Assembly (NCBI GenBank): GCA_040877935.1
Contig: JBBDNB010000048.1
Span: 62,001 to 126,000, forward strand
From: Chitinophagales bacterium
Lineage (GTDB): Bacteria; Bacteroidota; Bacteroidia; Chitinophagales; CAIOSU01
Direction: 5' to 3'
Length of the DNA: 64,000 nucleotides
Shown here piece by piece: positions 45,094 to 53,022 of the stretch. The notes under the pieces were generated by a model that saw nothing but the letters and a program-made list of their open reading frames with translations, ran no database searches and had not been told where the DNA came from. The position numbers and the translations under genes are program-made. How positions within the stretch are numbered: the first letter of the stretch is position 1; each line of letters begins with the position of its first letter.

Positions 45094-45441
45094 TTAATTA
45101 ACTTTTTCAAATAAAAAAGTTCTTTCTACAGTCCTTCCATGCTGGGTACTTCCATATATTACTTCAACTAGCTTATAGTTTTTACGCTTGTACTTATCAA
45201 TGATATTATTTACTGTCAACTGATAACTTTCCATGTTTTCAGGCACAAACACTTCTATGTCTTGGTTTTCAAGTACTTTCCCATTTTCAGTTACTATAAC
45301 TTTACTGTAATCCTGATATCTGGATTGATAGACATTGACCATCAGATAACCACTGTTTTCCTGTCCTTTTAAATCCATTGTGATCAAGAAAAAAGAGATA
45401 AAAAATAAGATGACGAATGTTTTAAGCTGATCTGGTTTCAT
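45094..45441 (-). CDS. Small secreted protein of unknown function (paralog of 46417-46728)
   Basis: A 115-residue protein I do not recognise. It has an N-terminal signal or anchor (FVILFFISFFLITM). The mature part begins GYLMVNVYQSRYQDYSKVIVTENGK and ends KRKNYKLVEVIYGSTQHGRTVERTFLFEK. The second protein at 46417-46728 has the same layout and a similar end (DKGYKVLSTTRDGF...TLFFLLVRE). It lies between the carbamoyltransferase and the duplicated carbamoyltransferase tail, on the opposite strand. Confidence 0.75.
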   Translation of the reverse strand: MKPDQLKTFVILFFISFFLITMDLKGQENSGYLMVNVYQSRYQDYSKVIVTENGKVLENQDIEVFVPENMESYQLTVNNIIDKYKRKNYKLVEVIYGSTQHGRTVERTFLFEKVN

Positions 45442-45559
45442 AGCATAAGTTTTTTAATGTTGATTTAGAGATAAGATGAGAATTGCTAATTTAATCTAAA
45501 ATCATACTTTTTAATAAAATATTCTATTGAGTTCTAAGTGGTGAGTAAGAAGTGAACTT

Positions 45560-45628
45560 ATGTTACTAAGAGGAAAACAAGCCTACTGGAAAAAGCTAAG
45601 TGCCGAGGAGTTGTTTGGGTTGGATTGA
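45560..45628 (+). pseudogene. 3'-end remnant of a second carbamoyltransferase gene
   Basis: The plus strand reads MLLRGKQAYWKKLSAEELFGLD and stops at TGA. The intact carbamoyltransferase ends LLLKEKQPNWEKKSAEELFGLD. The match covers 22 codons, and the DNA after the stop is also loosely similar (TTTATTTATTCGAAAT against TTTTAATTTACTCAAAAT). No reading frame leads into it, so only the tail survives. Confidence 0.8.
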
Positions 45629-45630
45629 GT

Positions 45631-45963
45631 TTATTTATTCGAAATTTCACTCAACAGTTCTACCAATTCTTTATTGGTGATATCACTTTGCTCAGACTTG
45701 TCATAAATATCCAATAAATAAACAACTTTCCCACGAATATATAAATATGTAATCACCCTTGCGCCACCTGATTTTCCTTTGTTTTTAGACTTTATAGCAA
45801 GCCGAATTTTGTAGCAATTTTTTCCAAGTGCAGTTCCCGTTTCGGGATCAGCGGAAAGTTTGTTGTGGAGTTCTAATAGTTCTTTCTTAAGAGAAGGGAA
45901 TTTTTTGATAAGACGTTTTGCCCTTTTCTGAAAATACGGTATGGTTTCAATCTGGTATTTCAT
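45631..45963 (-). CDS. RelE/ParE-type toxin
   Basis: A 110-residue basic protein with the RelE/ParE-fold pattern: an N-terminal YQIETIPYFQKRAKRLIKKFPSLKKEL helix pair, GTALGKNCYKIRLAIKSKNKGKSGGARVITYLYI, and VVYLLDIYDKSEQSDI near the end. Such proteins cut mRNA at the ribosome or poison gyrase; which of these this one does cannot be told. Its start overlaps the antitoxin gene by 17 bp, as in a coupled toxin-antitoxin operon. The toxin stop is 2 bp from the end of the carbamoyltransferase remnant. Confidence 0.85.
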   Translation of the reverse strand: MKYQIETIPYFQKRAKRLIKKFPSLKKELLELHNKLSADPETGTALGKNCYKIRLAIKSKNKGKSGGARVITYLYIRGKVVYLLDIYDKSEQSDITNKELVELLSEISNK

Positions 45964-46159
45964 CCAGAAAATCCTTGAGTGAAGTGGTTTTAATCTTCCC
46001 TTCTTTTGCCAGGTTTACTTCTTCTACGGCTTGTTTCAGGCCTTTTAAGAATTCTGCTTTTGTATTTGTTAAAGGAGTAGCTTTAACAAAAGAGAAGTTT
46101 TTGAGTACCTCAACAAAAAATGCTGCTTTACTATCCTTTATGTCTAACAGAATTTTCAT
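45947..46159 (-). CDS. Antitoxin of the RelE-type module
   Basis: A 70-residue protein upstream of, and overlapping, the toxin gene. It begins MKILLDIKDSKAAFFVEVLKNF and ends in a helical tail (KTTSLKDFLDEIPD). The length, position and overlap fit an antitoxin. It resembles the small DUF2683-like antitoxins common beside this toxin type in Bacteroidota. It is unlike the addiction-module antitoxin at 4883-5116. Confidence 0.8.
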   Translation of the reverse strand: MKILLDIKDSKAAFFVEVLKNFSFVKATPLTNTKAEFLKGLKQAVEEVNLAKEGKIKTTSLKDFLDEIPD

Positions 46160-46416
46160 ACTTCCATTATTTATTTGAATACTGTAAGAAATACAATAGA
46201 TGTAAACGATGCTTGCGTTTTATTAGTTCTAGTGAAAATAATAAATTCCATGTAAAGTCCATATCCCGTGTTTTGTCTTTTGAAACCGACAAATTAAGGC
46301 AGTTTTTGTCTTTTTAACTCGACATTTTACAAAAGAATTTAAGAAATAAAATTAAAGATGAACACCGAAATGTTGTAACTCGTGCTGCAATAGCTGTTTT
46401 TAGGTTTAGACATAGA

Positions 46417-46728
46417 TTATTCATTCTCTCTAACCAGGAGAAAGAATAAAGTACCTGACGCAAAGCCATCTCTAGTAGTAGAGAGAACTTTATAGCCTTT
46501 GTCTTCAAAACCTTGAACTATCTTAATGACCTTATTATAATCTGCATAGTTATTTTCTTCACCTTTGCTGGGTTCGATTACATTATATTCTTCCCCATTA
46601 ACCGATATAAATATTACTTCAGACCTTGGTCCTCTAACAAGAATAGTAACGTAATCATTATGTGCAAACAATAATTGACTTGATAAAACAATTGTTACAA
46701 TTAACAATGACTTAATGAATAAACTCAT
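46417..46728 (-). CDS. Small secreted protein of unknown function (paralog of 45094-45441)
   Basis: A 103-residue protein starting MSLFIKSLLIVTIVLSSQLLFAH, a clear signal peptide; an earlier Met in the frame is less likely. The mature part has SEVIFISVNGEEYNV, then YADYNKVIKIVQGFEDKGYKVLS, and a hydrophobic end. It shares its plan with the protein at 45094-45441, although they differ strongly in sequence. The gap between the antitoxin gene and this gene (about 257 bp) holds AT-rich sequence with no feature that I can support. Confidence 0.72.
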   Translation of the reverse strand: MSLFIKSLLIVTIVLSSQLLFAHNDYVTILVRGPRSEVIFISVNGEEYNVIEPSKGEENNYADYNKVIKIVQGFEDKGYKVLSTTRDGFASGTLFFLLVRENE

Positions 46729-46823
46729 ACTCTTGAATTTTAAATTTACCAAATATACCAAATAATTGCCTGATTGAAAGAAATTGGATTTTAATTAAGT
46801 TTATGAAATCATAAAAATCAACC

Positions 46824-48071
46824 ATGGCCTACTACCTCAGAAAAGCACTTTCATTTGGTCCTTTGCGATTGAATTTTTCAAAAAGCGGCATCGGGCTCTC
46901 GGCAGGAGTTACGGGCGCAAGAGTTGGCATTGGCCCCAAAGGTGCATATGTGCACGGAGGCCGCCACGGATTGTATTACCGCAAATATTTATCATCGGGA
47001 AAAAAGAGCGCCAAAGCCGATGCACAAAATCTGCAATCGGGCAGCAGGGCGTATTTTGTCGATACCGGACTGACTTATGGCAAAGGCATTCCACAAGCCG
47101 ATGAAGCAGAAATACCCGCTGCCCCAGATCTTGAAAAAGGAGGCTGTCTGGCCAAAGGACTGCTTATGCTTGGGGTTCTCATGCTATTTCCAGGCCTGTT
47201 CTTTTGGCCTTATTGGATTTTTTTTCCTGCTGCATTTGCAATATTGCTCGGTGTTGTTTTAAGCTATCAGAACAAGAAACAGGTGAAAACGAGCAGGGCT
47301 TTGTTGGAAGAAATTGAAAGGGATTTTGAGGAAAGGAAACCCGTTGAGGAAATCATCTTCAAAATCAAGAAAGCCAATTTACCTGCACAGCACAAGCAAT
47401 TCCTGGACTTTCACTTTTTTGTTTTGCTGCACGATACCTTTTATGAGCAGCCGGAATATATTCAGCCGGACGAATTGCAGAAACTCGAAAAACAACTGGT
47501 TTTACCAGAAAAAGACAAAGCAGCCATAAAGGTAACGGTGTTCCAAACCTTTCTGGATGAAATGATGGAAGATCACCTGATTTCAGCGGAAGAAGAGCAG
47601 CAATTGATACAATTAAAAGATACCCTGCAATTGAAAGATGCTGCCATAGATCGCGAAATCAAATTGATGGATGCCATGGTGGAAATGCGCAGGGCCATGG
47701 AAACTGAGCCCAGCCCGCTTCAAAGTGAATTGCAATTGAAAAAAGAGGAAAAACTCTACTATCGCAATGAAGGAAAGCTGTTGAAAGAAAAAATCCAAAA
47801 GCGATTTCAGCGCAACAATATCCAGTACAAAGAAATTGGCTACGATGTGGATATGGAAGGCGAGGTTTGCCTCACAAGCGAGCGCATTTTGATCATTGCC
47901 GATGGCGAACGCTCTTATTCATTGGATGATGTGAAGGATGTAACCCTGTCATTGGAAGACAATACCCTGCAACTCAGAATCACCAATCGCAAAAATCCCC
48001 TGATCTTTTCCATGCCCGATGTGCCTGTTTTTGCAGGGAAACTGAATCATTTGCTGCCCGACACAGCTTAA
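46824..48071 (+). CDS. DUF4236 protein with membrane segments and PH-like C-terminus
   Basis: A 415-residue protein. The N-terminal 55 residues are a classic DUF4236 domain (LRKALSFGPLRLNFSKSGIG, GARVGIGPKGAYVHGGRHGLYYRKY). Two hydrophobic segments follow (about 112-150). A long charged helical region (about 155-335) leads to a C-terminal beta-rich stretch (CLTSERILIIADGERSYSLDDVKDV) that looks PH-like. DUF4236 has no firm function. I infer that the C-terminus may bind lipid or a partner at the membrane. The gene seems to be monocistronic. Confidence 0.82.
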   Translation: MAYYLRKALSFGPLRLNFSKSGIGLSAGVTGARVGIGPKGAYVHGGRHGLYYRKYLSSGKKSAKADAQNLQSGSRAYFVDTGLTYGKGIPQADEAEIPAAPDLEKGGCLAKGLLMLGVLMLFPGLFFWPYWIFFPAAFAILLGVVLSYQNKKQVKTSRALLEEIERDFEERKPVEEIIFKIKKANLPAQHKQFLDFHFFVLLHDTFYEQPEYIQPDELQKLEKQLVLPEKDKAAIKVTVFQTFLDEMMEDHLISAEEEQQLIQLKDTLQLKDAAIDREIKLMDAMVEMRRAMETEPSPLQSELQLKKEEKLYYRNEGKLLKEKIQKRFQRNNIQYKEIGYDVDMEGEVCLTSERILIIADGERSYSLDDVKDVTLSLEDNTLQLRITNRKNPLIFSMPDVPVFAGKLNHLLPDTA

Positions 48072-48182
48072 CTAAGCTAAATTGTAATTATTTGTTGCCT
48101 AACACTTAAAATTTTGTTTGTGTAGCAAATATAAATTCCAAATTATTTTATAGATTTAAGGCTTAAACCAAAACTTATCGTC

Positions 48183-49208
48183 ATGAAAGCTTTAAAAATA
48201 ATCGGAATTCTGATTTTGCTGCTTGTAGCTGTTGTAGTAATACTTGGGCTTGTAGCACCCAAAGAATACAATGTGGAAAGAAGCATTACCGTTGATGCCC
48301 CTTCTGTGTATGTCTGGGAGTATGTTAGTAGTCTTGAGGCGATGCATGAATGGTCACCCTGGAAAGACCGCGACACCAATCAGGTAGTGGAATACACTGG
48401 TGAACCCGGTACTGTTGGATCAAAGATGACATGGGCAGGAAATGAAAATGTAGGGGAGGGTTCTCAGGAAATTATATCCATAACGGATGAAGAGCGCATA
48501 GAAACGGAGTTGATTTTTCTAATGCCTTTTGGAGAGAGCAAATCAGATGCTTATATCCTTTTGAAGAATGGCGAAAATCAGACCGAAGTTACCTGGGGTT
48601 TCAATGGCAGCTCACCTTTCCCAATGAATGCCATGCTGCTTTTTATGGATATGGACGAGGTACTGGGTAAGGATTTTGACGAAGGGTTGAACAATCTGAA
48701 AGAGGCAGTGGAATCAAGCTATGATGAAAGTGCTCAAAGTTCCCTTTCCATCAATGAAATTGAACTGGATCGAAGGGTATATGTGCTTAAAAGGGATACC
48801 GTCAAATTTGATGCAATAGGTGATTTTTTCGAGGAACATCTTGGTGCTGTGTACAATGCCTTCTTAGAAAAACATGAAGAAGATGAAGCAGGAATGCCTT
48901 CGGGTTTGTATTATTCCTGGGATGAAGAAAACATGAAAACCTATATGGGAGCCGGCATACAGGTTAATAGTAGCGAAGTTAAGCTGAAGGGCTATGAAAC
49001 CATCGTGCTTGAACCCGGCAATGCGCTTCAAGTTGATTATTATGGTGCTTATGAAGGGTTGGAAGAACCGCATACGATTATCAATGATTACATTGCTGCC
49101 AATGGACGCCAGTACGCTGGCCCGGCAGTTGAAGAATATGTTACTGACCCAGCGGAAGAACCCGACACTTCCAAATGGTTGACCAGGGTTATTTATTATG
49201 TGGAGTGA
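48183..49208 (+). CDS. SRPBCC (polyketide cyclase-like) and GyrI-like fusion protein
   Basis: A 341-residue protein. Residues 5-25 are hydrophobic, an anchor. About 30-175 form a SRPBCC/START-like domain (VERSITVDAPSVYVWEYVSS, MHEWSPWKDRD). About 180-341 form a GyrI-like effector-binding domain (YVLKRDTVKFDAIGDFFEEHLGAVYNAF, LYYSWDEENM, LEPGNALQVDYYGAYEGLEE). The pair suggests binding of a small hydrophobic ligand. The ligand and role are unknown. It ends 22 bp before a good terminator. Confidence 0.85.
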   Translation: MKALKIIGILILLLVAVVVILGLVAPKEYNVERSITVDAPSVYVWEYVSSLEAMHEWSPWKDRDTNQVVEYTGEPGTVGSKMTWAGNENVGEGSQEIISITDEERIETELIFLMPFGESKSDAYILLKNGENQTEVTWGFNGSSPFPMNAMLLFMDMDEVLGKDFDEGLNNLKEAVESSYDESAQSSLSINEIELDRRVYVLKRDTVKFDAIGDFFEEHLGAVYNAFLEKHEEDEAGMPSGLYYSWDEENMKTYMGAGIQVNSSEVKLKGYETIVLEPGNALQVDYYGAYEGLEEPHTIINDYIAANGRQYAGPAVEEYVTDPAEEPDTSKWLTRVIYYVE

Positions 49209-49230
49209 ATTTTGCCCATGTTAACAACAA

Positions 49231-49264
49231 AAAAAGCGCAACCCGAATTTGGATTGCGCTTTTT
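49231..49264 (+). terminator. Rho-independent terminator after the SRPBCC-GyrI gene
   Basis: AAAAAGCGCAACCC and GGATTGCGCTTTTT form a 14-bp stem with one G-U pair around a GAATTT loop, followed by the T-run. The adjacent peroxiredoxin gene on the minus strand could use it too. Confidence 0.85.
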
Positions 49265-49291
49265 AAACCCGGATTATGTATTGGAACTTTG

Positions 49292-49438
49292 TCATGCCCG
49301 CCCGAACGTACCTTTTCGGTACGGGCAGGAAGCTTGAAAGCACAATAAAATCAGGCTGTTTGGAAATTTTGGCATAGCACCGCTATGGTGAAATTGAAAA
49401 CAGCAACGAAGTGGCTGATTTTGAAGTGATTTCAGGCT
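49292..49438. repeat. Structured intergenic repeat with two hairpins
   Basis: The first hairpin, 49292-49327, pairs GTACC with GGTAC around TTTTC, with GCCCG and CGGGC outside. The second, 49347-49422, is long and imperfect: AAAATCAG pairs with CTGATTTT at its ends, and CATAGC-ACC-GCTATG at its tip. TCAGGCTG occurs at 49351 and again at 49431. It fills the 279-bp gap between the SRPBCC-GyrI gene and the peroxiredoxin gene. I see no coding frame in it. Confidence 0.5.
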
Positions 49439-49487
49439 GCAATAGATTTTCTAATGCATATTCCGGGTTAAATGCTTATGAACTGAA

Positions 49488-50117
49488 TTAATGTGTAGAT
49501 AAGTAGCTTGCTACACCTTCAGCATCGGCTTTCATGCCTTCTTTTCCTTCGTCCCAATTGGCGGGGCAAACCTCACCTTTCTCTTCAAAGAACTGAAGCG
49601 CTTTGATCATTCTCAATGCTTCATCTACGTTTCTTCCAAGCGGCATGTCATTGACAATTTGGTGACGTACAACACCTTCTTTGTCGATCAGGAACAAGCC
49701 TCTGTAAGCTACGGGCTCGCCTTCAAAAACAGTATTGCCTTCTTCATCGTATTCATAATCTCCGGCCAATACACCGTAGTTCATGGAAATGGTTTTGGAA
49801 AGGTCGGAAACCAATGGGTAAGTTACACCCTGGATTCCGCCATTGTCTTTTGGCGTATTCAACCAGGCCCAGTGTGAAAATTGTGAGTCTACTGAACAGC
49901 CCACAACTTCTACTCCCAGTTTGTGGAATTCATCCAGTTTGCTTTGAAATGCGTGCAATTCCGTAGGGCACACAAAAGTAAAATCAAGCGGATAGAAAAA
50001 GAACAAGACATACTTTTCGCCAATGTACTGGCTCAGTGAAAAATCTTCTTCAAATTCTTCTCCATTTAATACAGCATTGGTACTGAATACCGGTGCTTTT
50101 TTTCCTACTAATGACAT
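49488..50117 (-). CDS. 2-Cys peroxiredoxin (AhpC/TSA family)
   Basis: A 209-residue cytoplasmic thiol peroxidase that reduces hydrogen peroxide and organic peroxides. The peroxidatic Cys is Cys50 (DFTFVCPTE), with the resolving Cys184 (GEVCPANWD) near the C-terminus, which makes it a typical 2-Cys form. Other conserved segments are YPLVSDLSKTI and RGLFLIDKEGVVRHQIVNDMPLGR. A reductant such as thioredoxin or AhpF is not encoded here. Confidence 0.96.
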   Translation of the reverse strand: MSLVGKKAPVFSTNAVLNGEEFEEDFSLSQYIGEKYVLFFFYPLDFTFVCPTELHAFQSKLDEFHKLGVEVVGCSVDSQFSHWAWLNTPKDNGGIQGVTYPLVSDLSKTISMNYGVLAGDYEYDEEGNTVFEGEPVAYRGLFLIDKEGVVRHQIVNDMPLGRNVDEALRMIKALQFFEEKGEVCPANWDEGKEGMKADAEGVASYLSTH

Positions 50118-50167
50118 AATTATCTCCTTTTTTATGATTAAATAAATAAGCTGTTTTTCAACAATGA

Positions 50168-50175
50168 CAAATATA
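50168..50175 (-). promoter_or_regulatory. Possible -7 box (TATATTTG) for the peroxiredoxin gene
   Basis: The minus strand reads TATATTTG 51 bp before the start codon. No clear -33 TTG is visible at the normal spacing. Confidence 0.3.
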
Positions 50176-50292
50176 CTAAAGCTGAATGTAGGGACACCTG
50201 TTTGGGCTTTATTAAATGTTAAAAATTGCTATAAATAAAATTGATTCAGACATAGTTAGGGGTTATAAGCATTACAAAACTTATCTTTTCCA

Positions 50293-50300
50293 TACCTTTG
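50293..50300 (+). promoter_or_regulatory. -7 box (TACCTTTG) upstream of the AIM24-like gene
   Basis: TACCTTTG matches TAnnTTTG exactly and predicts a transcription start near 50307, 30 nt before the ATG at 50337. The TTG inside this box could be mistaken for a start codon of a longer frame. Confidence 0.45.
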
Positions 50301-50336
50301 AAAGTAAAGGATTTTTCACTTAAAAAACCAATTGAA

Positions 50337-51068
50337 ATGGCAGATGTAATTGATTATGAGATTTTGGGAGGGGATTTGCAAAGTGTTGAAATCGAGCTTG
50401 ATCAGGATGAAGGTGTAAGAGCCGAAGTGGGAGCAATGCTCTATATGGAAGAAGGCATTGAAATGGAAACCAATACCGGTGGCGGCCTGCTCAAAGGTTT
50501 TAAGCGTATGATCACCGGTGAAAGTTTTTTTATAACCAATTTTTACAACAAGGGACATGGCAAGAAAAGAGTAGCTTTTGCCGCACCCTATCCCGGAAAA
50601 ATTACCCCAATAGACCTGACTGAAGAAGGGGGCTCTTTTTATTGCCAGAAAGATGCTTTTCTCTGTGCTGCCAAAGGCATAGATATAGAGGTGGCTTTTA
50701 CTAAAAAAATGGGAGCCGGACTTTTTGGAGGTGAAGGTTTTATTTTACAAAAACTACAGGGCGATGGCCTGGCTTTTGTCCATGCCGGAGGTACTACTAT
50801 TAAAAAAGTACTGGCACCAGGAGAAACACTCAGAATCGATACTGGCTGTTTAACTGCTTTTTCATCAAGTATAGACTATGATATAGCCTTTTTAGGTGGT
50901 TTTAAAAATGCGCTTTTTGGAGGTGAGGGTCTTTTCATTGCTACTGTTAAAGGACCCGGAACAGTTTATTTACAAAGTCTTCCATTTAGCAGACTGGCCG
51001 ACCGGGTAGTACAAGCTTCAAAATTGTCATATGGGGGCAAAAAAGAAGAAAGAGGTTTTGGTATTTAA
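50337..51068 (+). CDS. AIM24/TIGR00266 family protein
   Basis: A 243-residue protein of the AIM24 family (TIGR00266). It is made of repeated beta-strands with Gly-rich turns, for example [51 protein letters not shown] and [19 protein letters not shown]. These are family signatures. The yeast member has a mitochondrial role; bacterial functions are unknown. I chose the ATG at 50337 because the only upstream alternative is a TTG that lies inside a promoter box. Confidence 0.88.
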   Translation: MADVIDYEILGGDLQSVEIELDQDEGVRAEVGAMLYMEEGIEMETNTGGGLLKGFKRMITGESFFITNFYNKGHGKKRVAFAAPYPGKITPIDLTEEGGSFYCQKDAFLCAAKGIDIEVAFTKKMGAGLFGGEGFILQKLQGDGLAFVHAGGTTIKKVLAPGETLRIDTGCLTAFSSSIDYDIAFLGGFKNALFGGEGLFIATVKGPGTVYLQSLPFSRLADRVVQASKLSYGGKKEERGFGI

Positions 51069-51130
51069 ATCTGAATGCTACATATCCTTTGAAAGACAAT
51101 AATTTTCAAACAAAGCATGAATCAAAGCGT

Positions 51131-51138
51131 TAAATTTG
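51131..51138 (+). promoter_or_regulatory. -7 box (TAAATTTG) upstream of the 51160 gene
   Basis: TAAATTTG matches TAnnTTTG and ends on the TTG that starts the longest frame of the next gene. This favours the downstream ATG at 51160 as the real start. No good -33 TTG was found. Confidence 0.4.
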
Positions 51139-51159
51139 ACGCAGGCACTTTTACTTCTT

Positions 51160-51894
51160 ATGATTTTATTCCTTTTATTTATTTCAGCTTTTTTTACGCA
51201 AAGCCTTTTTGCCCAGAATGATACACTGCGCAATAATGAAAACAAAAAAGTAATTGTAAGAGGCTTCGTAAAAGAAGAAAAAGGGGTGGGCTTTGAAAGT
51301 GTGTATGTTTATAATACCCGAACCAAAAGTGGTCTGCTGACTGAGCCTGACGGGAGTTTTTTGATAGATGTATTGAAGCGCGATACGCTGAAAGTAGTTT
51401 CTCCCGGCTATAAGACTAAAATTATTACGGTAAAAGACTCTGCAGATAAAGCCGTTTATTTCGTTCACTTGACACTACAAAAACTAGTTGTTCAACTTGA
51501 AGGCGTGATGATAGAAACACCTCGCGATTTAGAAGATATCCAGGAAGATATCGATCAGCTGGGCAGCAGTTCTTATGATTACAATACAAAGAAAGCAGGC
51601 AAAGCGATTACAAGCCCTATTTCTGCATTATACCAACGCTTTAGCAAAGATGCCCAGCAGCAGAAAGAGTTAGCTCGACTGGAGAATGAGGCCATGAACC
51701 GAAAAGTGGTCAAGGATTTGCTGAATTATTACAATCAGGAGGGAATTATTGATCTTGCCAAAAAGGAATACGATTTTTTCATCAGTTTTTGTGATTTAAA
51801 CGATCAATTTTTAAGCTATGCTTCGCAATATGATGTAGCAGTGAAAATCAAAAAGTGCTATCAAAATTTTGAACAGCGCTATCAAAAATATTAA
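51160..51894 (+). CDS. Secreted CarboxypepD_reg-like domain protein
   Basis: A 244-residue envelope protein. From the ATG at 51160 it has a signal peptide (MILFLLFISAFFTQSLFAQ). A CarboxypepD_reg-like domain follows (about 30-105: VRGFVKEEKGVGFESVYVYN, GLLTEPDGSFLIDV, VVSPGYKTKII). The last 110 residues are helical and basic. Such domains are usually parts of TonB receptors or surface proteins; here the domain stands alone with a helical tail. The role is unknown. It lies 9 bp upstream of the esterase gene. Confidence 0.82.
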   Translation: MILFLLFISAFFTQSLFAQNDTLRNNENKKVIVRGFVKEEKGVGFESVYVYNTRTKSGLLTEPDGSFLIDVLKRDTLKVVSPGYKTKIITVKDSADKAVYFVHLTLQKLVVQLEGVMIETPRDLEDIQEDIDQLGSSSYDYNTKKAGKAITSPISALYQRFSKDAQQQKELARLENEAMNRKVVKDLLNYYNQEGIIDLAKKEYDFFISFCDLNDQFLSYASQYDVAVKIKKCYQNFEQRYQKY

Positions 51895-51903
51895 TCAGCA
51901 AGC

Positions 51904-52554
51904 TTGGAAACCCTACACATAAAAACTACTCGCACAGCCCGTTGTCAATTGCTATTGCCAAAAAGCAACAAGAGTGAAATAAATGAATGTTGGGTAGTTC
52001 TGCATGGCTACGCACAACTGGCATCAACATTTTTAAAATCTTTCGAAGCTTTTCAAACCGATCACAGAATCATTGCCGCTCCCGAAGGACTCAATCGCTT
52101 TTATGCCAAAGGTTTTAATGGAAATCCTGCCGCTACATGGATGACCAGTGAAGACCGCGAAAATGAAATTGAGGATTATTGCAATTATTTGCAAAAACTG
52201 TATGAGACCATAAAGCAACAATACAATCTAAATGCAGATTGCAAATTTGTTTTGCTCGGTTTTTCACAGGGAGTTGCCACACTCAGCAGATGGATAAATA
52301 GAATGGAACCAGATTTTGACATTTTGGTATTCTATGCAGGATCAATTGCGCATGATTTGGATTGGAAAAAATTTATTGTGCAGGTAAAGGGAAAATTGCA
52401 CATCGTTTCGGGCGATGAAGATCCGTTTATCAGCGTGGAAAAACTGGAAGAAGTGCTGGAGGAATACCGCAACAAAGGCCTGAATTTTGAAATGCATTAT
52501 TTTCACGGTGGGCATGAGATTGATACAAATGCGCTTGATTTTTTAAACGACTAA
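51904..52554 (+). CDS. Alpha/beta hydrolase, phospholipase/carboxylesterase type
   Basis: A 216-residue serine hydrolase. The oxyanion motif is VVLHGYAQL, the nucleophile elbow GFSQG (Ser), followed by the acid Asp in SGDEDPFI and His in YFHGGHEID. This is the layout of the phospholipase/carboxylesterase family. There is no signal peptide, so it is cytoplasmic; the substrate is unknown. The frame starts with TTG at 51904, and no ATG occurs before the catalytic core. The 3' end overlaps the acetyltransferase gene by 12 bp in convergent orientation. Confidence 0.88.
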   Translation: METLHIKTTRTARCQLLLPKSNKSEINECWVVLHGYAQLASTFLKSFEAFQTDHRIIAAPEGLNRFYAKGFNGNPAATWMTSEDRENEIEDYCNYLQKLYETIKQQYNLNADCKFVLLGFSQGVATLSRWINRMEPDFDILVFYAGSIAHDLDWKKFIVQVKGKLHIVSGDEDPFISVEKLEEVLEEYRNKGLNFEMHYFHGGHEIDTNALDFLND

Positions 52555-52986
52555 ATTTTTCTCAAGTTTATAATGCGGAATACCCACTTCTTCAAAAGCC
52601 TCCCCTACTTGCTGGTATTTTAGTTTTTGGTAAAATGGCAATGCTGTGGCTCTGGCATGGCAATACATTTTTTTAAAACCTTTTTCTCTTGCATATTTTT
52701 CAGCAGCTGCAATCAATTTTTTGCCAATTCCTTTTGATTGATAAGCTTCATTAACAGCTACCTGACGCATTTTTATTTTTCCCTTAGATTCAGGAACCAG
52801 CACCAGGCAGGCAATGCAGTTTTCGCGATCAAAAAATGCCAGATGAAGCATGTTTGTTTCCTTTTCCAATTCTGCTTCTGAAAATTTTAACCCAAGTGGC
52901 TTTCGCAACAATAGGTCTCTGAGTGCCACCGTTTTCTTATAATCTAAACTGGCAAAATTTATCTTTTTGAGATTCAAGGCATTCAT
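52543..52986 (-). CDS. GNAT family N-acetyltransferase
   Basis: A 147-residue acetyltransferase. The acetyl-CoA loop is YQSKGIGKKLIAAAEKYA (motif A). The preceding strand is IKMRQVAVNE, and the C-terminal motif B is ATALPFYQKLKYQQVG. The acceptor cannot be inferred. The gene is alone on its strand. Confidence 0.92.
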   Translation of the reverse strand: MNALNLKKINFASLDYKKTVALRDLLLRKPLGLKFSEAELEKETNMLHLAFFDRENCIACLVLVPESKGKIKMRQVAVNEAYQSKGIGKKLIAAAEKYAREKGFKKMYCHARATALPFYQKLKYQQVGEAFEEVGIPHYKLEKNLVV

Positions 52987-53022
52987 TTTGTAAATTTACA
53001 GTTCTGATTAAAAAACTAAACC

